Source of the DNA: a bacterium
GTDB taxonomy: Bacteria; JAHJDO01
NCBI GenBank assembly: GCA_030631525.1
Contig: DAOVKY010000008.1
Location: 1 to 12,358, forward strand
Length of the DNA stretch: 12,358 nt
Direction: 5' to 3'
In this document: positions 6,149 to 12,358 of the stretch, piece by piece
Layout of the letters: each line of letters begins with the position of its first letter
Numbering within the stretch: the first letter of the stretch is position 1
Notes under the pieces: generated by a model
What the model saw: the letters and a program-made list of their open reading frames with translations, nothing else
The model's database searches: none
Told to the model about the DNA's origin: nothing
Program-made: the position numbers and the translations under genes

Positions 6149-6985
6149 TTAAATGTTCAATCTAACTCCGTCAAGATATATTAGGCTGCGTCCCGCTCTC
6201 TGAATATTTTGGTATCCCTGTTTCACCATCACCAGTCTCTCCAAACCAAAACCTAATCCCACCCAGGAGTCAACTATGCCCCATGCATCATCTAATGGAT
6301 GGGAACCCATGGCTGTGGAACAAAGCTCTATATCATCAGTCATCACGTCCATTGTTTCACCATAAACTTCAGACGATTCTGAAACCAATTGGTATTCATT
6401 TATACCAACAGTTCCCATCAGCAGGGAAACTAATTCTTTTAACCGCTCAAGTCTGCTTTCTGGGGGCAAGCCCAATTCAACAAGATTCAACATGGTAAAT
6501 TCATTTAGATGCTGACTCCCTTTACTGTCTTTGCGAAAGCATGGCCCTACTTCAAAAATACGAATCGGCTTTTTCCATAAGCGAACAAGCCGTTTCAAAA
6601 GATAATAAAGATTGGGTGCCAGCATAGGCCTCAAACATTTATTCTTATTGAGCCAGAAAACCTGATCTACCAGAGAATGCTTGGCAGTAATAGACATCTT
6701 TTCTAAAAAACCTTTAGTTATTATTATTGGAGTAACGACTTGGACAAAACCTTCTTCTACAAGTTTATTTATTAGAATCTCCTCTATTTGGCAAATTGCG
6801 GGACGGCGATGATGGTTGAGAAGGTTTTGCAAACGCTGTTTTTCCTTCTCAATCAATTCTTTTTCCATCGTCTTAAAACTGGCATCCCTTTCTTGGATGC
6901 TGCTGAATATTTTTCCATCCATGCTGGCATCAGCACCCAATTCTCGCAAGCGTTGTTTCTGAGTTTTTGTTAGCGTAATACCCAT
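6149..6985 (-). CDS. pylSc: Pyrrolysyl-tRNA synthetase catalytic subunit PylSc
   Basis: Known role: class II aminoacyl-tRNA synthetase core that activates pyrrolysine and charges tRNA-Pyl. Seen: 278 aa, the size of the catalytic domain alone, starting with LTKTQKQRL like the archaeal LTKSQTDRL. Motif 2 region is FEVGPCFRKD (144-153) and motif 3 is GFGLERL (245-251). Pocket residues, numbered by Methanosarcina mazei PylRS: Ala302, Leu305, Tyr306, Leu309, Asn346, Tyr384 and Trp417 are kept (here Ala123, Leu126, Tyr127, Leu130, Asn167, Tyr208, Trp241), and Cys348 is Val169, as I recall for the Desulfitobacterium enzyme. The start ATG has GAAGG about 10 nt upstream. It lies 32 nt after the ROK gene with no visible terminator. 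The N-domain is encoded about 3.8 kb downstream as pylSn. Confidence 0.95.
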   Translation of the reverse strand: MGITLTKTQKQRLRELGADASMDGKIFSSIQERDASFKTMEKELIEKEKQRLQNLLNHHRRPAICQIEEILINKLVEEGFVQVVTPIIITKGFLEKMSITAKHSLVDQVFWLNKNKCLRPMLAPNLYYLLKRLVRLWKKPIRIFEVGPCFRKDSKGSQHLNEFTMLNLVELGLPPESRLERLKELVSLLMGTVGINEYQLVSESSEVYGETMDVMTDDIELCSTAMGSHPLDDAWGIVDSWVGLGFGLERLVMVKQGYQNIQRAGRSLIYLDGVRLNI

Positions 6986-7017
6986 CGTAAACAGACCTTC
7001 TCGCTATGGTTAGGTAA

Positions 7018-8190
7018 TTACATCAGTTCTTCCATTTCAAATATTTTCCTCAACAGAAGCGTAGCAGCGCCTAAGGACGCTCCTTCGTCACCAAATTTTG
7101 CCGGAACAAGTTTTAAATTATTATAGAAGCTAGGCATTGTAAAACGTCTGAGAGCGTCATCTATTGAATCAAACAATATATTTCCGAGCCCAGCTAGTGA
7201 ACCGCCAAGAATTATGTGAGATGGATGAATCACATTTACCACATTACTTATACTTAACCCTATATAATGTCCTATTTCACAAACAATAGTTTTTACAGTA
7301 GTATTCTCTTCATGCAACATCTCTATAATTTCTTTGAGACTTATGCTTTTTAAAGCCAATTCTTTTTTTATTCTTTTCTCAAGCACCTCTAATGAGGCAA
7401 CAGTTTCAAGACATCCTCTATGTCCGCAGTGGCATAAATCTCCTCCCTCATTCACTATTGTATGTCCTAACTCTCCGGAACTCATATCCTCGCCATAATG
7501 AATGTGCCCTTCCGCAAAGATCGCACACCCTATCCCCATGCCCATATCAAGAAGAATGAAGTTATCTATTTTTTTAGCAACTCCAAACCACTTCTCTGCC
7601 AAAGCCTTGGATCTGGTTACATCTTCAATCTCAATTGGTACATGATATATCTTTCGCAATATTTTCTTCAGGTTCATTCCCTCCATGGATGGGAATAAAG
7701 TAGATTGTATCACTTTCTCCATGTTTGCATCCATTATACCCTGAACTGCTATTCCTATACCCAACAGCTTTGAAGATTCTGCCTGTTCAGCGAGTGGTAA
7801 TATGGATTTTTTAAATACATCAATAACTGTTTTTCCTGAAGCGCCTGCCTTTAGAGGAAATTGCTTTTTTGTCAATATTTTACCTTTTAAATTAGATAAA
7901 ACTCCTAAAATCTTTTCCCCATCCATGTAAAGTCCTATACACTGTTTTGCATCCGCATTGATATCCAGTAATTCAGGGCATCGTCCTCCAGAAGAGGATT
8001 CAAAGCCGACAGAACTTACAAGATTTTCTCCAATAAGTTCTTTAGTTAGACTTGTAACAGTCTTCCCATCCAGTTTTGATTTTTTTGTAAGCTTTATCCG
8101 CGACAGAGGCCCTTCTGTATTCAACAGGTTCATTACTCTCAACCTGTTGATTTTCTTCATTGTATTTAAATTGCAGGTAATAGTTCTCAT
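7018..8190 (-). CDS. ROK-family transcriptional regulator (NagC/XylR type)
   Basis: Known family: an N-terminal winged helix-turn-helix plus a sugar-kinase-like ROK domain; characterised members mostly repress carbohydrate genes and respond to sugars. Seen: 390 aa. The DNA-binding part is about 11-75 (INRLRVMNLLNTEGPLSR, then TVTSLTKELIGENLV and SGGRCPE). The ROK core follows, with GIGIAVQG (144-151), MGMGIGCAIFAEG and SGELGHTIV (238-246), and the zinc motif CHCGHRGC (Cys253, Cys255, Cys260, with His243). Where ROK kinases have Asn-Asp this protein has Glu189-Asp190, which suits a regulator rather than an active kinase. Its own promoter carries an inverted repeat, so autoregulation is likely. 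It reads into pylSc with a 32-nt gap, so it may control the Pyl operon, or it may be a resident gene behind which the cassette landed. The ligand is unknown. Confidence 0.9.
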   Translation of the reverse strand: MRTITCNLNTMKKINRLRVMNLLNTEGPLSRIKLTKKSKLDGKTVTSLTKELIGENLVSSVGFESSSGGRCPELLDINADAKQCIGLYMDGEKILGVLSNLKGKILTKKQFPLKAGASGKTVIDVFKKSILPLAEQAESSKLLGIGIAVQGIMDANMEKVIQSTLFPSMEGMNLKKILRKIYHVPIEIEDVTRSKALAEKWFGVAKKIDNFILLDMGMGIGCAIFAEGHIHYGEDMSSGELGHTIVNEGGDLCHCGHRGCLETVASLEVLEKRIKKELALKSISLKEIIEMLHEENTTVKTIVCEIGHYIGLSISNVVNVIHPSHIILGGSLAGLGNILFDSIDDALRRFTMPSFYNNLKLVPAKFGDEGASLGAATLLLRKIFEMEELM

Positions 8191-8227
8191 AACTAAATTA
8201 TCCTTATTAGAATGTCCCTAAAAAGTA

Positions 8228-8256
8228 ATTATAAACAATGAACTATTCTTTGTCAA
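8228..8256 (-). promoter_or_regulatory. Near-consensus sigma-70 promoter for the ROK-pyl transcription unit
   Basis: The minus strand has TTGACA (8256-8251), a 17-base spacer and TATAAT (8233-8228), both perfect consensus hexamers. The -10 box ends 37 nt before the ROK ATG. It is the only strong promoter seen ahead of the minus-strand unit reaching the left edge, so it may drive ROK, the pyl genes and the methyltransferases together. Confidence 0.85.
8232..8256 (-). promoter_or_regulatory. Imperfect inverted repeat, candidate operator
   Basis: Arms TTGACAAAGAA and TTCATTGTTTA flank the 3-base centre TAG; 8 of 11 positions are complementary. The repeat covers the -35 box and runs through the spacer to the -10 box, where a bound repressor would block RNA polymerase. 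Assigning it to the adjacent ROK protein is inference. Confidence 0.45.
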
Positions 8257-8288
8257 ATAAATTTTTGTGATGCGCATTGAGTTTTAAT

Positions 8289-9974
8289 TTAGTGTAGAAA
8301 ATGCCGCATTCCGGCAAATACCATGGCTATACCAAGTTCGTCAGCTTTGGATATTGAGGCATCGTCGCGTTTTGATCCGCCAGGCTGAATAATGTAGCGG
8401 ATACCAAAACCAGCCGCCTCTTCAACAGTATCAGAAAACGGGAAGAATGCGTCAGAAGCAAGAACCAGTTCTGCCATTGCTTTTTTTATATAATCATCTA
8501 ATGAGCCTTCTGGTTTCAGCATGTCATACTCAATTTGTAGATTTTCAATTGCTTTTGGAATTGCCAGCTTGCGTAAAGAATCAACTCTGTTTGGCTGCCC
8601 AGCGCCCATACCCAACACCTGAAAATATCCAGGCATATATTCCCTGCAAAGAACAATTGCGTTGGACTTAGTATGTTTGCACGCCTTATATGCAAACTTA
8701 GCCAACTCTTTTTTATTGTCAGGAAACAATGCTTTTGTCGGAACATCAAATGTATCAAAAACTTTCAAGTCTCTGTCTTGCTCAAGTATACCGCCTACAA
8801 TCTTTCGATAGGTAAACTTTTCACTTTCTTCGCTGTCAAGAGGCGCTACTTCAAGAATACGCAATACTTTACCTTCAGACTTTAAAAGCTCTAAAGCATC
8901 TCCATCATATCCCGGAGCTATTATAACCTCCACATGCTTTGTTTTAACCCCCTCCGGTACATACTTATCACCCTGTTTCGAGTATGTCAGGTGCTTTGTA
9001 TTCTTTCCTTTTAGGAATTCTGCAGTCTCCAGATCAAGTTTTCTTGTAACAGCAACAATTGACCCAAAAGCAGATATTGGGTCTCCCATCCAGGCTCTTT
9101 CAACAGCTTCTTTCAGGGTCTTGCCTGTCGCATATCCACATGGATTTGTATGCTTTACCACAACGGCTCCAATCTGCTCTTTGAGGTCTTTTACTGCTTC
9201 AAAAGCACCATTTGCGTCTACATAATTATTATAAGACATCTCTTTGCCATGCAAAATTTTTGCTGAGGCAAGGTTTGATTCTACGCAATTTTTATTTATA
9301 TAAAAAGTAGCTGACTGATGCGAATTCTCCCCATATCTTAAAGATACACCTTGAGTAAATTTAAGTCTTAATATTTTTTCATTAGATAAGTTTTCGCTGA
9401 GATATTTGTCTATGGCACTGTCATAATCTGCAGTATGCCTGAACACCTTAACAGCAAGCCACTGTCTTGTCTCAAGAGATATTTCTCCTGAATTTTTGAA
9501 CTCATCAATAATGATGGCATAATCATTTGGATCAGTTACAACAGCAACATCCTTGTAGTTTTTTGCTGCGCTGCGAAGCATTGTTGGTCCTCCAATATCA
9601 ATATTTTCTATTGCTTCTTCAAGAGAGGTTCCTTCCTTAGCTATAGTCTTTTGAAACGGATATAGATTTACCACGACCATATCAATCAGCGGAACAGAAT
9701 ATTCTTCAACTTGTTTCATATGTTCCTTGTTACTCCTGACTGCGAGAAGCCCCCCATGTATCTTAGGATGCAGCGTCTTCACTCTGCCATCAAGCATCTC
9801 CGGAAAACCTGTAAATTCAGACACTCCTTTTACAGATACTCCTGCTTCTTCAAGCGCCTTTTTTGTGCCTCCTGTTGAGAGTATCTCTATCCCCATCCTG
9901 TCCAATTGGTTAGCAAAAGCCACAATCCCTGTTTTATCAGACACACTTACCAGTGCTCTTTTAATCTTATGCAT
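8289..9974 (-). CDS. purH: Bifunctional AICAR formyltransferase / IMP cyclohydrolase PurH
   Basis: Role: last two steps of de novo purine synthesis, formylation of AICAR with 10-formyl-tetrahydrofolate and ring closure to IMP. Seen: 561 aa against about 529 in E. coli. The N-terminal cyclohydrolase domain has [33 protein letters not shown] (61-75) and [16 protein letters not shown]. The transformylase domain has LRYGENSHQ (212-220), VVKHTNPCG (272-280), [10 protein letters not shown] (457-466) and [10 protein letters not shown] (506-515). The extra length is mainly a segment near 325-347 and a few residues before GAGQ. The start ATG is preceded by AGGAG. It lies 98 nt upstream of the ROK gene with its own promoter in between, so a link to the Pyl operon is positional. 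Both do use folate one-carbon units. Confidence 0.96.
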   Translation of the reverse strand: MHKIKRALVSVSDKTGIVAFANQLDRMGIEILSTGGTKKALEEAGVSVKGVSEFTGFPEMLDGRVKTLHPKIHGGLLAVRSNKEHMKQVEEYSVPLIDMVVVNLYPFQKTIAKEGTSLEEAIENIDIGGPTMLRSAAKNYKDVAVVTDPNDYAIIIDEFKNSGEISLETRQWLAVKVFRHTADYDSAIDKYLSENLSNEKILRLKFTQGVSLRYGENSHQSATFYINKNCVESNLASAKILHGKEMSYNNYVDANGAFEAVKDLKEQIGAVVVKHTNPCGYATGKTLKEAVERAWMGDPISAFGSIVAVTRKLDLETAEFLKGKNTKHLTYSKQGDKYVPEGVKTKHVEVIIAPGYDGDALELLKSEGKVLRILEVAPLDSEESEKFTYRKIVGGILEQDRDLKVFDTFDVPTKALFPDNKKELAKFAYKACKHTKSNAIVLCREYMPGYFQVLGMGAGQPNRVDSLRKLAIPKAIENLQIEYDMLKPEGSLDDYIKKAMAELVLASDAFFPFSDTVEEAAGFGIRYIIQPGGSKRDDASISKADELGIAMVFAGMRHFLH

Positions 9975-10009
9975 AGTCTCTCCTATGTGTACCCCTTATA
10001 TATGGAGCG

Positions 10010-10038
10010 ATTATACAACTAATCATTTAATCAATCCA
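10010..10038 (-). promoter_or_regulatory. Probable purH promoter
   Basis: The minus strand has TATAAT at 10015-10010 and, 17 bases upstream, a weak -35 TGGATT (10038-10033). The -10 box is 35 nt before the purH ATG. I see no purine riboswitch or PurR-type palindrome in the 220-base divergent region. Confidence 0.5.
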
Positions 10039-10052
10039 GCAAAATAATGTCC

Positions 10053-10070
10053 TTTTTGTCAGGCCGAAAT
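10053..10070. repeat. 18-base repeat copy B (purH/glycosyltransferase intergenic region)
   Basis: TTTTTGTCAGGCC followed by GAAAT on the plus strand, matching 1961-1978 at 17 of 18 bases in the same orientation. Counting six more bases the match is 21 of 24. It lies in noncoding DNA between two divergent promoters. Confidence 0.55.
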
Positions 10071-10135
10071 AGAAAAGTTAAAGGATGCTTTTTAACGTGA
10101 AAAGCCGTATGAATAAAAAGTCCGCTTTCAAATTG

Positions 10136-10163
10136 TTGTGCAATATTCAAAATATGATATAAT
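10136..10163 (+). promoter_or_regulatory. Probable promoter of the glycosyltransferase pair
   Basis: TTGTGC at 10136-10141, a 16-base spacer and TATAAT at 10158-10163, preceded by TGA to give an extended -10 (TGNTATAAT). The first ATG follows 31 nt later. It is divergent from purH. Confidence 0.65.
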
Positions 10164-10194
10164 GAAAGAGTAAAAAAGAGAGGCTACCTTCTAT

Positions 10195-10875
10195 ATGAAG
10201 CTATCAGTTGTTATCCCATGTTATAATGAAAAGGATACTATCAGAGAGATTGTAAAAAGAGTAAATGCGTTAAACATTAATAAAGAAATTATAATTGTGG
10301 ATAATGTTTCTACTGACGGAACACGTGAAATACTTAAAGAACTGGTTTCTCAATACCAGAATCTCAGGATTTTCTTTCACAAGAAACATATGGGTAAAGG
10401 CGCTGCGCTTAGAACAGGCTTCAAATATGTTGATGGGGATGTTGTAGTTGTGCAGGATGCTGATCTGGAGTATTCTCCGCAGGAATTTAACAAACTATTA
10501 AGGCAGATAGATAACGGTGCGATGATCGTATACGGCTCAAGAATTAAGGGCAGAAACAAGATGATGTATTTTCAGTATTATCTGGGAAATATCTTAGTAA
10601 GCCTGATAGCAAATATTCTATATCTTCCATTTGTTACAGATGTATTAACATGTTACAAAATGTTCAGAAAAGAGGTTTTGGATAATATTAATTTAAGATG
10701 TTTTGGATTTGAGTTCTGTACGGAATTCACTGCGAAAGTCAGAAAAAAAGGATATAAAATCTGTGAAGTACCAATCAAATACAATCCCCGCTCATACGAA
10801 GAAGGCAAGAAAATCAAGAAAAAAGATGGAGTGATAGCAATTTGGTCTCTTCTGAAATACCGTTTCGTAGATTAA
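10195..10875 (+). CDS. GT2 glycosyltransferase, dolichyl/undecaprenyl-phosphate sugar synthase-like
   Basis: Known family: cytoplasmic GT-A enzymes related to dolichol-phosphate mannose synthase that move a sugar from a nucleotide donor to a polyprenyl phosphate. Seen: 226 aa with VVIPCYNEKDTI (5-16), IIIVDNVSTDGTREIL (32-47), GKGAALRTGF (67-76), the metal-binding VVQDADLEYSP (85-95), VYGSRI, and a late EVPIKYNPRSY. There is no C-terminal membrane anchor beyond a mildly hydrophobic stretch near 135-155. The usual DDxS is DNVS here (Asp36-Asn37). A GAGAGG lies 11 nt before the ATG. The next gene overlaps it by 34 nt and encodes a lipid-linked-sugar transferase, so this enzyme plausibly makes the donor for it. 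The sugar is not predictable. Confidence 0.88.
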   Translation: MKLSVVIPCYNEKDTIREIVKRVNALNINKEIIIVDNVSTDGTREILKELVSQYQNLRIFFHKKHMGKGAALRTGFKYVDGDVVVVQDADLEYSPQEFNKLLRQIDNGAMIVYGSRIKGRNKMMYFQYYLGNILVSLIANILYLPFVTDVLTCYKMFRKEVLDNINLRCFGFEFCTEFTAKVRKKGYKICEVPIKYNPRSYEEGKKIKKKDGVIAIWSLLKYRFVD

Positions 10876-12358
10876 TTACCAGACTAATCCCCCTGAATCA
10901 GAATAAACATTTATTCCTGATAATAATTCTCATTCTCGGAGCTTTATTGCGTATAAGCGTATTTGGATTGGGGGATTTTCATGGAGATGAAGCCTTATAC
11001 AGCTTTAGAGGAGCTGAGATCGCTCTTGGAGGAGACTGGTTCTTTCAGGCTGAAGATGTTGATAAGCCTCCTCTGCTTCCTTATCTCGTAGCATTGTTTT
11101 TCAAAATATTCGGGGTTGGAGATAACACTGCCAGACTTCCGAATTTCTTTGCAAGCTTGATCAGTATCTGGCTTGTTTATCAAATATGCTGCAAATGTTT
11201 TGACAAAAACACCGGATTAATATCCGTCTTTCTTATGGCAATTTCTCCATATAATATACTTTATGCGCCAACGGTTTTTGAAGACACTCTGTTCGCCTGC
11301 CTGCTTCTTTTTTCGTTATATTCTTTGTGCATTTATAAGGAATTCTGGGCCGGGATTTTTCTTGGCTTGTGTTTCTGCGCAAAGCAATTCGGTGTGCTTG
11401 CCATGCCAATCATTGGAGCTTTTTTCATAATATTAAGACACATGAAATGGTCGCAAACAAAGCATTCTGAATTTAGCTTCTGTATAAAAAAGCCTTTAAT
11501 GAAACTTGTTTTCGGCTTTTCTATAGTGTTTGCGATCCTGCTTATATGGGCAGTGTTTTTTGAAGATCCAAGACTTGGCATTATATTTCAGGTAAACGCA
11601 ACAGGCGGAGTTTTTAAAATCATGACCGGAGAATTTATATCAAGACTTTCTCGCTGGCTAAGTTTGTATTCAAAGTTTACCAACAGTTCAGTGCTGAACA
11701 TGTTTTTTCTTATCAGTATCCCTGTATTAATTGTTTATGAAATTCTGAGCATCAAAAACGAGCACAGATTTAAGAATATCATAAGCTTATGTGTGGCTGG
11801 GTATATTGCACTCATGCTTGGAGGCTTCACATTGTTCAGATTTGGATTCTCTCCTCATTATTTGATATTTATTATACCGTTTGTATTCATATTGTTAGCC
11901 AGATATTTGTCACTGCTCATGGAAGCTTTTAGCAGACTTATCACCAATTTAAGAAATAAGCAACAATCTCATACTTTTATGAAAATATTTTTTTTCGGTT
12001 TGTTTTTTATTTTATTTATCAGTCTTCTTTCAGGAACACTGAACGGTATGAAGAATTTGGGATTTGGCGCAAGATGGGATAATGAGGACGGGTTTCAAAA
12101 TGCAGTAGAATATTTCTCTGCAAACGCAGAGAGATCTTCAACTATTTATTATAACAGATCATTATGGCCAAACGCATATTACTACTTCTTTAATAAGGGC
12201 TTTAAGATTAAACCTGTTGAGTTCAGCAGTGATGCGCATATTGGGAAGCTCTCAGAGGAAATATGGGACCGTGTAGATGAAGGAGTCTATCTACTGCTTT
12301 CTGCTAATGAACATATAGGACAGATTAAGAAGGTTCAAGATGCATTCTATAAAAATCC
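10842..12358 (+). CDS. Membrane GT39/ArnT-like glycosyltransferase (3' end outside window)
   Basis: Known family: polytopic GT-C enzymes that transfer a sugar from a polyprenyl-phosphate donor to protein or lipid on the outer face of the membrane. Seen: 505 codons without a stop. A first membrane span lies at about 24-43, followed by the loop GDFHGDEALYSFRG with the conserved Asp49-Glu50 pair. Then come DKPPLLPYLVALFFKIFG (74-91) and ARLPNFFASL (97-106), both typical of ArnT/PMT proteins, about nine more hydrophobic spans, and a soluble tail from about residue 410. Start: no ATG precedes the first span. TTG 10842 has GGAG 10 nt upstream and is in frame, so I chose it, with low certainty. It overlaps the GT2 gene by 34 nt, which suggests coupling. 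The length is near the usual 500-600, so little is missing. Confidence 0.85.
   Translation, partial: MVSSEIPFRRLITRLIPLNQNKHLFLIIILILGALLRISVFGLGDFHGDEALYSFRGAEIALGGDWFFQAEDVDKPPLLPYLVALFFKIFGVGDNTARLPNFFASLISIWLVYQICCKCFDKNTGLISVFLMAISPYNILYAPTVFEDTLFACLLLFSLYSLCIYKEFWAGIFLGLCFCAKQFGVLAMPIIGAFFIILRHMKWSQTKHSEFSFCIKKPLMKLVFGFSIVFAILLIWAVFFEDPRLGIIFQVNATGGVFKIMTGEFISRLSRWLSLYSKFTNSSVLNMFFLISIPVLIVYEILSIKNEHRFKNIISLCVAGYIALMLGGFTLFRFGFSPHYLIFIIPFVFILLARYLSLLMEAFSRLITNLRNKQQSHTFMKIFFFGLFFILFISLLSGTLNGMKNLGFGARWDNEDGFQNAVEYFSANAERSSTIYYNRSLWPNAYYYFFNKGFKIKPVEFSSDAHIGKLSEEIWDRVDEGVYLLLSANEHIGQIKKVQDAFYKN

Noticed and set aside
6986..7017. Terminator or promoter between the ROK gene and pylSc
   Set aside because: The 32-base gap has no hairpin with a T run and no paired promoter hexamers.
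8270..8277. ATGCGCAT palindrome after purH as a terminator
   Set aside because: An 8-base palindrome has no loop or extended stem and would not form a stable intrinsic terminator.
10077..10096. GTTAAA...TTTAAC hairpin between purH and the GT2 gene
   Set aside because: Six AT-rich pairs with an eight-base loop between two divergent promoters; too weak to call.
1..12358. CRISPR array, insertion sequence, integrase or attachment site
   Set aside because: I saw no regularly spaced direct repeats, no transposase or integrase motifs, and no duplicated tRNA end next to tRNA-Pyl.

Overview
The window comes from an anaerobic bacterium, probably uncultured, and carries an almost complete bacterial pyrrolysine (Pyl, 22nd amino acid) operon on the minus strand. 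The bacterial signs are a pyrrolysyl-tRNA synthetase split into separate N- and C-terminal genes (archaeal enzymes of the Methanosarcina type are fused), sigma-70-like promoters, strong Shine-Dalgarno sites, and a pterin-dependent methyltransferase instead of the methanogen coenzyme M enzyme. No species can be named from the sequence.

Layout, in minus-strand transcription order: purH (9974-8289); a near-consensus promoter (8256-8228) with an imperfect inverted repeat; a ROK-family regulator (8190-7018); pylSc (6985-6149); a corrinoid protein, mtbC-like (6126-5473); pylB (5476-4370); pylC (4373-3225); pylD (3241-2423); tRNA-Pyl with a CUA anticodon (2406-2332); pylSn (2301-1882); mtbB, dimethylamine methyltransferase, read through an in-frame UAG (1878-460, UAG at 819-817); and a methyltetrahydrofolate:corrinoid methyltransferase that runs off the window (458-1). 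From the ROK gene to the left edge every gap is 32 nt or less, apart from the 121-nt interval between pylD and pylSn that is filled by the tRNA. Three junctions overlap, and I see no terminator. On the plus strand are a GT2 glycosyltransferase (10195-10875) and an overlapping membrane GT39/ArnT-like glycosyltransferase (10842 to the right edge).

How it works together (known families, inferred as a pathway): PylB, PylC and PylD make pyrrolysine from two lysines. PylSn and PylSc charge tRNA-Pyl, which decodes UAG in mtbB. MtbB moves a methyl group from dimethylamine to the corrinoid protein, and the last enzyme moves it on to tetrahydrofolate. The operon therefore makes the amino acid, its tRNA and synthetase, the one visible protein that needs it, and the steps that feed the methyl group into folate one-carbon metabolism (for example a Wood-Ljungdahl methyl branch).

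The genes around the operon (purH, two glycosyltransferases) are ordinary and look AT-richer than the methyltransferase end. A few 60-base lines counted by hand gave about 50% G+C near 1-950, 35-43% in pylB/pylC, and 25-45% in the ROK gene and purH. This fits a cassette acquired behind a resident regulator, but the sampling is rough.
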